Below, piece by piece: positions 1 through 4,907 of a stretch of 7,365 nucleotides of DNA. The position numbers and the translations under genes are program-made. Under the pieces are notes generated by a model that saw nothing but the letters and a program-made list of their open reading frames with translations, was not told the origin of the DNA and did no database searches. Every line of letters begins with the position of its first letter. Positions within the stretch are counted from its first letter, which is position 1. The stretch comes from Acidobacteriaceae bacterium (GTDB taxonomy: Bacteria; Acidobacteriota; Terriglobia; Terriglobales; Acidobacteriaceae). The stretch is from positions 1 through 7,365 of the forward strand of contig DAICZO010000109.1 of assembly GCA_027311125.1 (NCBI GenBank). The letters are read 5' to 3'.

Positions 1-41
1 ATGTGAAGTATCGCTACATCCTGATGCCGATGCGCATCTGA
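1..41 (+). CDS. Possible 3' end of an upstream gene (partial)
   Basis: Reading from base 3, an open frame runs from the window edge to TGA at 39-41 and gives a tail ending KYRYILMPMRI. A second frame from base 2 stays open to TAA at 77-79. Either could be the end of a gene that starts left of the window. The intrinsic terminator at 86-112 implies that a plus-strand transcript ends here, which is the main support. The piece is too short to identify a family, and the choice of frame is a guess. Confidence 0.25.
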   Translation, partial: VKYRYILMPMRI

Positions 42-85
42 TAACGGTGTTACCGCTCCTGCGACTGCATACGATCTAACCTTGG

Positions 86-112
86 AAGACCCGGCTGCAC
101 AGCCTGGTTTTT
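86..112 (+). terminator. Intrinsic terminator of the upstream transcript
   Basis: ACCCGGCT (89-96) pairs with AGCCTGGT (101-108) around the four-base loop GCAC, with a single C/T mismatch inside the stem. The 3' arm runs straight into a T tract (108-112). A few more A-T and G-T pairs at the base can extend the stem to 86. This is a standard Rho-independent terminator shape on the plus strand. It closes whatever gene lies to the left and insulates the gene at 316. Confidence 0.7.
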
Positions 113-303
113 CTGCGTCTTCGGGTGATGGGTGTCACTGAGGATGCCGGTTTTATTGGCGCAGACTTGCTTGTGTCCGGCGACGGATGCGAACCGCCGT
201 AATGGTGTTGACGTGCCGGGATTCGACTCTTGCAGATGAGCTAGACCTGCGGGTATCCCCGACTTTTCCGTTAGAGCAGCCGAGCGGTTGGTTCGCAGGA
301 TGC

Positions 304-307
304 GGAG
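304..307 (+). promoter_or_regulatory. Ribosome binding site that sets the start at 316
   Basis: GGAG lies 8 bases before the ATG at 316. The in-frame ATG at 187 has no such site and would put 43 residues without secretion character in front of a clear signal peptide. This favours 316 as the start. Confidence 0.6.
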
Positions 308-315
308 TAACGGCT

Positions 316-924
316 ATGAAGCGATTTGCGATGGCAAGCAGAGTCTGTACGATTATTGTGCTTTGTTTAGTTACAAATAAGAGTCCGGGACAACCACCGC
401 AACAGGACAGGAACCAGCAAGCGCAGCCCAATCAGGGGCAGTTTCAGAGCGGTCCACCGCCGCAGGCACAGCGACAGCCCAATCAGCAGCGGCAACTGCA
501 TGCTCAGCAGCAGCGGCCCCGGGCTCAGCAACCACGTTCGCAACAGCAACGGCGGGTCCAGCAGGCCGAGCAGAGACGTGTCTGGCAGCAGCATCGCGCC
601 CAGAACTGGGAGAGGGAGAGGCGTAGCTGGCAGCAGCGTGGAGGTTATCGCGGCTATCGGGTTCCCGATTCCTACTTCCGCACCTATTACGGGCCAGCGC
701 ACTGGTTCCGGATGTATAGCTTGCCGTTTATGGTGGTGGGTGGCTTCCCACGTTTCCAGTATTACGGCTACTGGTTCAGCCTGCTTGATCCGTATCCGGA
801 GTACTGGGGAGAGGACTGGTACGAGACGGACGATGTGTATGTCGACTACTACATTGACGGGTATTACTTGTTCAATCGTCGGTTCCCGGGCCGACCGGGT
901 ATTGCGGTCAGCATTATTTTTTGA
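316..924 (+). CDS. Secreted Gln/Arg-rich protein with aromatic acidic C-terminal domain
   Basis: A 202-residue protein in three parts. Residues 1-26 form a signal peptide: a basic start (MKRFAMASR), a hydrophobic core (VCTIIVLCLV) and a polar end; there is no lipobox. Residues 27-110 are low-complexity and rich in Gln, Arg and Pro, probably disordered and strongly basic. Residues 111-202 are a compact segment loaded with Tyr, Trp and Phe, with acidic Asp/Glu patches (WGEDWYETDDVYVDYYIDGYY) and a hydrophobic end. The last part resembles the RcnB-like periplasmic proteins often seen in acidobacteria, but only by general look, so I give no function. The start at 316 was chosen for its GGAG site and for the signal peptide. 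It stands alone: a terminator lies upstream and GH127 converges downstream. An envelope or periplasmic location is inferred. Confidence 0.7.
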   Translation: MKRFAMASRVCTIIVLCLVTNKSPGQPPQQDRNQQAQPNQGQFQSGPPPQAQRQPNQQRQLHAQQQRPRAQQPRSQQQRRVQQAEQRRVWQQHRAQNWERERRSWQQRGGYRGYRVPDSYFRTYYGPAHWFRMYSLPFMVVGGFPRFQYYGYWFSLLDPYPEYWGEDWYETDDVYVDYYIDGYYLFNRRFPGRPGIAVSIIF

Positions 925-946
925 CTGGCTTTCCAAGCTGAAAGAT

Positions 947-964
947 CCCCGCATGAGGTCGGGG
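947..964. terminator. GC hairpin between convergent genes, weak terminator candidate
   Basis: CCCCG (947-951) pairs with CGGGG (960-964) around an 8-base loop. It lies in the 60-base gap between the stop of the secreted protein gene and the stop of GH127, so it could act in both directions. Neither side has a proper T tract; the minus-strand side continues ATCTTTC. It is plausible by position and weak by sequence. Confidence 0.35.
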
Positions 965-984
965 CTCGTGACATTCTAGGTGGG

Positions 985-2817
985 CTAGATCAGCTCAGTG
1001 TAGGTGCGATATTGCTGATCCTGAATATTGGTGAAGGGGCGTAGGTGGGGATCGCCGGTGGGGGTTTTGATGAGCCACTCCGCGGAAGAGATACGCTCGG
1101 CCGCGAGCAGGGATTTTTCCGCAAGCGCCTGTGGATCGCCGAGGACGAAGAGGACCAACGGGCCGCGCATCAGGGCCACGGTTTTAGGTGTCTCGGGGTC
1201 TACCGGTTGCAACCGCAGGGTCAGGGGTAGGGTGAGTTCGACGCGGTCGTTGCTGCTCCAGGTGCGGTCGATGGTGGCAAAGGTGCCGGGTTTGGCGGGG
1301 ATTTCGGCGGGCTTGCCGTTGATGGTGATGCTGGCTCCGTCGCCTGCCCAGGCGGGGATACGCAGATGCAGGGCGAAGCGTGTGGGCTGCGATGCGGTGA
1401 CGTGGAAGCGGATCTGCTCGTCCAGCGGATAAGTGGATTGCTGGCTGAGTTCGATGCTGGCGTTGCCGTGCTGCCAGCGGACGGCCGAGGGGATGTAGAG
1501 ATTGACGTAGATGCACTGGGGATCGTGCAGATAGGTGCAGATGCGGTAGTCGGCGGCGATCTGGGTGATGGTGCCGGAGCAGCAGGGCCACAGGTCGGGG
1601 TGGTAGACGCGTTTACCTTTGGGGTTGTAGTCGGAGTAGTAGAAGGAGCCACCATCCTGGCTGAGTGGACGTGCGCCGAGGATGGTGTTGACCATGACGC
1701 GCTCCATCTCGTCTCCGTAGGCGGGGTTGCGGGTGATGGCGAGCAGGGTGCGGGTCAGTTTGAACTCACCGTAGGCTCCGCAGGGGGTCTCGAAGCTGTT
1801 GTGGGTCTTGGTCAGGCTCTTGGCAAGGTTGCCCTGGCCGGGGACCACGAAGGCCTCGTCCGGGCCCCAGCCACCGGTGGCGAAGCTCTGCTGGCGAATG
1901 AGTTCGAAGCCATTGACGGCGGCCTGCAGGTAGGTGGGGTCGTTGAGCGCCAGATAGGCCTGGGCGGCGGAGTTGAGCGAGTTCAGGTGGCTGTAGGCGT
2001 GCTTGCCGGGGAGCGGATTGTCGCCTGCGGCGAGCGGCTTGAAGAAGTCGTCGTAGATAAAGCGGGTGCCAAGGTCGTGGTAGCGCTGATCGCGGGTGCG
2101 CTGCCAGGCGAGAAAGTAGTTTTCGGCCAGGGTGTAGGTCTCGTCCCAGGTGTAGCTGACGTCCTTGTGGGGGCGGGCGGCCTGCTCCGCGCGGGAGAGC
2201 GCCTTCTCGGGCAGGTAGGGAGTGGCACGCCTGGTCAGCAGGGCCAGGGCTTCGGCGGCCTCGGGCATCTGTCCATAGGTGTACGCGTCGATCAAGCCGC
2301 AGTTGAGTTTATCGGTGACGTAGCCGGTGAAGCGGTTGTCTTTGAAGAAGGTGCCCTGGGGGTCGCTGGTCTGGTGGGCGTTGAAGCCCTGAACCATGCT
2401 GGTGATCTTCTGCCGGGTGGCGGCGTCGCCGGTGATGGCGTAGTAGCGGGAGAGAGCGGAGAGCCACTGGCCAAACGAGTGGCCGGCACAGAAGGCGTAG
2501 GCGTCGTACCAGCCACCCATGTCTTCGCCGGGTGCAGGCTGGCCGGAGCGCACGCGGAAGGGCTTCAGCAGACGGTCGTCTGTAAGATTCATCAGCACGC
2601 CATGGGTCTGGTGGAGTTGATCGTCGTGGATGCCGGGGTTGAAGCTGACGTCTTTGTAGTCGAAGGGGGTCAGGGGTGGCTGGATGGCAGCGGGTGCAGA
2701 CGCTGCAAAGAGCGAGTGGGGCAGCAGGCTGGAACCTACAGTGGCAGCAGCGGTCAGGGCGGAGGAGCGAAGGAAGTGGCGGCGGTCGATGTTGCCAGAT
2801 TTCGAAAGGAATGACAT
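985..2817 (-). CDS. Tat-exported GH127-type beta-L-arabinofuranosidase
   Basis: A 610-residue protein of the DUF1680/GH127 family, whose characterised members release terminal beta-L-arabinofuranose from plant glycans and hydroxyproline-linked arabinans. Residues 11-40 look like a twin-arginine signal (DRRHFLRS, then an Ala-rich hydrophobic stretch), so the enzyme is probably exported folded. The middle is the helical catalytic barrel and the last 170 residues are the beta-rich part, with the family phrases LRIPAW (485-490) and ALMRGPLVLF (548-557). Catalytic candidates by comparison with HypBA1: acid/base Glu321 (GPDEAF), zinc ligands Glu343, Cys346 and Cys413, and nucleophile Cys412 in WPCCSG. 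The start at 2817 has a GGGAG site and leads straight into the Tat signal. The frame stays open further upstream, but that part lies in the promoter region and the insertion sequence. Exact substrate is unknown; related GH families act on other sugars. Confidence 0.88.
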   Translation of the reverse strand: MSFLSKSGNIDRRHFLRSSALTAAATVGSSLLPHSLFAASAPAAIQPPLTPFDYKDVSFNPGIHDDQLHQTHGVLMNLTDDRLLKPFRVRSGQPAPGEDMGGWYDAYAFCAGHSFGQWLSALSRYYAITGDAATRQKITSMVQGFNAHQTSDPQGTFFKDNRFTGYVTDKLNCGLIDAYTYGQMPEAAEALALLTRRATPYLPEKALSRAEQAARPHKDVSYTWDETYTLAENYFLAWQRTRDQRYHDLGTRFIYDDFFKPLAAGDNPLPGKHAYSHLNSLNSAAQAYLALNDPTYLQAAVNGFELIRQQSFATGGWGPDEAFVVPGQGNLAKSLTKTHNSFETPCGAYGEFKLTRTLLAITRNPAYGDEMERVMVNTILGARPLSQDGGSFYYSDYNPKGKRVYHPDLWPCCSGTITQIAADYRICTYLHDPQCIYVNLYIPSAVRWQHGNASIELSQQSTYPLDEQIRFHVTASQPTRFALHLRIPAWAGDGASITINGKPAEIPAKPGTFATIDRTWSSNDRVELTLPLTLRLQPVDPETPKTVALMRGPLVLFVLGDPQALAEKSLLAAERISSAEWLIKTPTGDPHLRPFTNIQDQQYRTYTELI

Positions 2818-2825
2818 GGGCGATG

Positions 2826-2830
2826 CTCCC
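2826..2830 (-). promoter_or_regulatory. Ribosome binding site that sets the GH127 start
   Basis: Read on the minus strand, GGGAG lies 8 bases before the ATG at 2817. It supports the start just before the Tat signal rather than the longer open frame reaching to 2964. Confidence 0.65.
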
Positions 2831-2881
2831 GGCAGATGGATGATTCTGCGCCAAAGATAACGTTTGCTGCGAACAAAACAG

Positions 2882-2885
2882 TCAG
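2882..2885 (+). repeat. Left copy of TCAG flanking the insertion sequence
   Basis: TCAG touches the outer edge of the left inverted repeat, and a second TCAG (4449-4452) touches the outer edge of the right one. IS110-type elements recombine at a short shared core and do not make a classical target duplication, so the core should lie within these four bases. Collapsing the two copies gives a continuous AACAGTCAGGCCG as the empty site. Confidence 0.5.
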
Positions 2886-2898
2886 TATGGAGTGACCG
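2886..2898 (+). repeat. Left inverted repeat of the insertion sequence
   Basis: TATGGAGTGACCG is the exact reverse complement of 4436-4448. The match stops sharply on both sides. Its first bases, TATGGA, could act as a -10 box when the ends are joined. Confidence 0.8.
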
Positions 2899-2981
2899 GC
2901 GCCGATGCCGCCGACCGTGGGTTAAGCTGTGAGCGTCCGAAGGGCGTACAGTTAAGAGCCACAAGCGGAAGGGAGCCGGTC
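2894..2981 (+). promoter_or_regulatory. Structured leader of the transposase gene
   Basis: GACCGGC (2894-2900) is the reverse complement of GCCGGTC (2975-2981), the seven bases directly before the start codon. A further T-A pair and a G-U pair reach into the ATG. Inside lies a second hairpin: TTAAGCTGT (2922-2930) with ACAGTTAA (2948-2955), one mismatch allowed, topped by CGTCC (2934-2938) with GGGCG (2942-2946) around GAA. The ribosome site GGAAGGGAG (2967-2975) sits between the hairpins, overlapping the closing stem by one base. The fold probably limits translation of the transposase, which is an inference from base pairing only. Confidence 0.55.
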
Positions 2982-4109
2982 ATGAAGGAAAAGTTACGAT
3001 TTTTAGGTTTGGATGTCCATGCTGAAACGATCGCCGTAGCGGTCGCGGAGCCAGAAGGTGAAGTGCGGAGCCTGGGAACGATTCCGAACCGCGGGGAGTC
3101 GATTCGCAAGTTGATCAAGAAGCTTGGTCCGGCAGCCAAGTTGAGAGCATGTTACGAAGCCGGACCGACCGGCTACGTTGTGTACTGGCAGCTGGCCGAG
3201 TTGGGCGTCGAGTGCGAAGTTGTAGCACCCACGCTGGTGCCTGTGAAGGCAGGTGATCGCGTCAAGACGGATCGGCGTGATGCGGAGAAGCTGGCGCGTT
3301 GCTATCGATCCGGGGATCTGACGGCGGTGTGGGTTCCCGATGAAGGTTCCGAAGCCTTGCGCGATCTTGTGCGTGCCCGCGAAGCAGCCAAGCAGGATCA
3401 GACACGAGCGCGGCATCGGTTGAGCAAGTTTCTTCTGCGCTCCGGTCAGCGTGCACCGACCGGAGTCAGGCCGTGGACACGCCACTATCTGATATGGGTC
3501 GCGCAGCTTCGTTTCAGGCAGATAGCTCAGGAGTCCACACGCCAGGATTATCTGCACGAGGTCGAGCACATGCGGGAGCGGGTCGCGCGGCTGGAGCAGG
3601 CCATCATGGAAGCGGTGAAGCTGGCCTCGCCGGCGCTGCAACAAGTCATCAACGATTTGCAGGCACTTCGCGGCATCGCGGATATCTCGGCTGTAACCAT
3701 TGCGAGCGAGTTGGGCCAGGTATCTCGCTTTGGGAGTGCTCGCCAGCTTATGGGTTACTGCGGCGTAGTACCGAGCGAGGATTCCAGTGGCAAGCGAACC
3801 AGACGCGGAAGCATCACGAAGACCGGCAACGCGCACCTGCGACGCATCGTTGTCGAAGCCGCATGGAGCTATCGTCGTCCACCAGGGATCTGGTACGGAC
3901 TGCGAAGACGACAGGAGAGCATCTCGGAAGAGGCGAAAGAGATTGCATGGAAGGCGCAACACCGGTTGCATAAGCGATATATGAAGCTGGGCGCGGCCGG
4001 CAAGGATCAGAGGAAGATCGTCACAGCTGTAGCTCGAGAGCTGCTGGGCTTTATCTGGGCGATTGGAACCAGAGCAGAGACTGTCTCCAGGCAGCAAGTT
4101 GCAGCCTGA
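2982..4109 (+). CDS. IS110-family transposase (DEDD and serine recombinase)
   Basis: A 375-residue transposase that cuts and joins the element's ends to target DNA, guided in this family by an RNA made by the element. The N-terminal RuvC-like DEDD domain shows Asp11 (FLGLDVH), Glu59 (CYEAGPTGY), and Asp97 and Asp100 (KTDRRDAEKLA). A helical, coiled-coil-prone stretch spans about 125-215. The C-terminal Tnp domain (about 225-300) has LRGIADISAVTI, LMGYCGVVPSEDSSG and ITKTGNAHLRR; the conserved serine next to SG (Ser268/Ser269) is the likely nucleophile. The length is normal for the family and nothing is broken. The start at 2982 has the strong site GGAAGGGAG 6 bases upstream and matches the usual family start; the frame is open to 2892 but that part is the structured leader. 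Expression is probably driven from a promoter formed by joined ends. Confidence 0.93.
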   Translation: MKEKLRFLGLDVHAETIAVAVAEPEGEVRSLGTIPNRGESIRKLIKKLGPAAKLRACYEAGPTGYVVYWQLAELGVECEVVAPTLVPVKAGDRVKTDRRDAEKLARCYRSGDLTAVWVPDEGSEALRDLVRAREAAKQDQTRARHRLSKFLLRSGQRAPTGVRPWTRHYLIWVAQLRFRQIAQESTRQDYLHEVEHMRERVARLEQAIMEAVKLASPALQQVINDLQALRGIADISAVTIASELGQVSRFGSARQLMGYCGVVPSEDSSGKRTRRGSITKTGNAHLRRIVVEAAWSYRRPPGIWYGLRRRQESISEEAKEIAWKAQHRLHKRYMKLGAAGKDQRKIVTAVARELLGFIWAIGTRAETVSRQQVAA

Positions 4110-4254
4110 CGACAGCCACAACAAAACTTCCTAAAAAGGAAAAGATAAGAACGCCATCGATGAACGCTGACATCCATCTCGAACACAGAGCCGGCAGCAG
4201 CCAGGGCAAGCACGAAGGAGAACCCTCGCTCGGCCTATGCGACAGGCTCAACCG

Positions 4255-4345
4255 GACTCGCGATAACAGTCAGAGGCAGCTCCCGACGGATCATGATTAT
4301 GCGGTTCCGACCCGCGAATATCAGACTGATCAATCGTCGCTCAAA
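4255..4345 (+). ncRNA. Candidate bridge RNA/seekRNA of the insertion sequence
   Basis: The tail after the transposase has no credible gene, but it holds two short copies of the element's own borders. AACAGTCAG at 4265-4273 equals the 9 bases at 2877-2885 that end at the left inverted repeat. ATATCAG at 4318-4324 equals 4446-4452, the right tip. CGACGGATC (4284-4292) can pair with GATC (4328-4331) and CGTCG (4335-4339), enclosing a small hairpin GCGG/CCGC (4301-4315) and the second copy. In known bridge RNAs the target guide comes before the donor guide, as here, and IS1111 members carry the RNA downstream of the transposase. The span given covers only the matched part; true ends, promoter and fold are unknown. 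Confidence 0.5.
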
Positions 4346-4429
4346 ACTGCTCCGACTGCTGCTCGCTCTGTCTTCGGGAAAGGGAAAAAGCAACGACAAC
4401 GACAAAAACAACCCCACTGTTGCGCGGAG

Positions 4430-4435
4430 TTGACA
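4430..4435 (+). promoter_or_regulatory. Outward -35 box at the right end of the element
   Basis: TTGACA is a perfect -35 hexamer touching the right inverted repeat. In place it has no good -10 partner in the flank. In a circle with one TCAG between the repeats, it would stand exactly 17 bases before TATGGA of the left repeat and point at the transposase. Confidence 0.5.
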
Positions 4436-4448
4436 CGGTCACTCCATA
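4436..4448 (+). repeat. Right inverted repeat of the insertion sequence
   Basis: CGGTCACTCCATA is the exact reverse complement of the left repeat at 2886-2898 and is followed directly by TCAG (4449-4452), as the left one is preceded by it. Confidence 0.8.
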
Positions 4449-4513
4449 TCAGGCCGTATTGCTGCGTGGGCAGTATCGCATAGAGCAGGGGTGCAAGGCG
4501 GCAAAAGCGATAC

Positions 4514-4558
4514 TTGACGCCATATACTGTTTGACGTACAGTATGTGTAGCACAGTAT
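4514..4558 (+). promoter_or_regulatory. Promoter and inverted-repeat operator of padR
   Basis: TTGACG (4514-4519) and TACAGT (4537-4542) form a sigma-70-type promoter with a 17-base spacer. A perfect inverted repeat, ATACTGT (4524-4530) and ACAGTAT (4538-4544) with a 7-base gap, covers the spacer and the -10 box. A third half-site ACAGTAT (4552-4558) overlaps the start codon. PadR proteins bind dyads of this kind as dimers, so self-repression is likely. Transcription would begin near 4549, leaving a leader of only about 8 bases. Confidence 0.65.
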
Positions 4559-4907
4559 GGGAACCTCACTACAAAACGAGATTTTTGATTCGCTGCGGCT
4601 CGAGCTTCGACGAGGCTCGCTGATTCTGGCGGTGCTGGCGCAGTTGCGCGAGGAGCACTACGGCTACACGCTGCGGAAGGCGCTGGCAGATCAGGGGCTG
4701 GCGATTGAAGAGAGCACGCTGTACCCGCTGCTGCGACGGTTGGAGACGCAGGGGCTGCTGGCGAGTGAGTGGCGTGAGGAGGAGAAGCGAAACAAGCGCT
4801 TCTATCGGCTTTCGACGGATGGTGAAGAGGTGTTGAAGCAGCTGATTGCTGAGTGGCACGGCATCAACACTTCGCTGGAGACGATTCTTAAGGAGGATCG
4901 GGGATGA
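4557..4907 (+). CDS. PadR-family transcriptional regulator
   Basis: A 116-residue winged-helix repressor of the short PadR type. The family phrases are plain: LRRGSLILAVLAQLREEHYGYTLRKAL (about 18-44), then ESTLYPLLRRLETQGLLASEW (about 53-73) as recognition helix and wing start, and KRFYRLSTDGEEVL (about 80-93). The last 25 residues form the dimerisation helix. The ATG at 4557 has no Shine-Dalgarno sequence, and the likely transcription start is only about 8 bases upstream, so translation may be leaderless or nearly so. No better in-frame start exists. The stop overlaps the start of the next gene by 4 bases (ATGA), so the two are translated together. It probably controls its own operon through the dyad at 4524-4544; the ligand or signal is unknown. 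Confidence 0.9.
   Translation: MGTSLQNEIFDSLRLELRRGSLILAVLAQLREEHYGYTLRKALADQGLAIEESTLYPLLRRLETQGLLASEWREEEKRNKRFYRLSTDGEEVLKQLIAEWHGINTSLETILKEDRG
4891..4896 (+). promoter_or_regulatory. Strong ribosome binding site inside padR for the next gene
   Basis: AGGAGG lies 7 bases before the ATG at 4904, within the last codons of padR. It gives the membrane protein gene a strong initiation signal of its own, in contrast to padR, which has none. Confidence 0.7.

Larger units (their letters stand above)
2886..4452 (+). mobile_element. IS110-family insertion sequence, IS1111-like group
   Basis: About 1.56 kb, apparently complete. TATGGAGTGACCG (2886-2898) and CGGTCACTCCATA (4436-4448) are perfect 13-bp inverted repeats. 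Between them lie a 96-base leader that includes the left repeat, an intact transposase, and about 330 bases of non-coding tail. TCAG is present just outside both repeats. Plain IS110 members lack inverted repeats and keep their guide RNA upstream. IS1111 members have subterminal inverted repeats and keep it downstream, so the layout points to IS1111. The exact ends are uncertain by a few bases because the family carries short tips outside the repeats. It lies between the divergent GH127 and padR genes and looks recent: the reading frame and both ends are undamaged. Confidence 0.85.

Noticed and set aside
208..240. Promoter for the secreted protein gene starting at TTGACG
   Set aside because: No acceptable -10 hexamer at 16-18 bases from the -35 box.
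1366..2814. A 482-codon open frame opposite GH127
   Set aside because: Composition is Gly/Val/Ala-rich as expected for the antisense of a GC-rich gene, and no domain is recognisable.
2856..2867. LacI-type operator upstream of GH127 (GATAACGTTTGC)
   Set aside because: Only the central part is palindromic and there is no regulator gene nearby; too weak to annotate.
2818..2964. N-terminal extension of GH127
   Set aside because: It crosses the promoter region and the left end of the element, and would bury the Tat signal 49 residues inside the protein.
3003..4124. A 373-codon open frame opposite the transposase
   Set aside because: It mirrors the transposase codon pattern in GC-rich DNA and shows no family motif; the plus-strand protein has all catalytic residues.
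4391..4411. CAACGA-type short tandem repeat or CRISPR-like array
   Set aside because: Only two imperfect units are present, without spacers; simple A/C-rich sequence in the tail of the element.
4160..4483. A 107-codon open frame in the tail of the element
   Set aside because: No ribosome site, low-complexity Gln/Arg/Lys-rich product, and it runs through the right inverted repeat into the flank. The RNA reading explains the region better.
2883..4560. CAGTATGG at 2883-2890 and again at 4553-4560, read as a target duplication
   Set aside because: The inverted repeats put the right end near 4452, about 100 bases before the second copy, and IS110-type elements do not make such duplications. The second copy is part of the padR operator.
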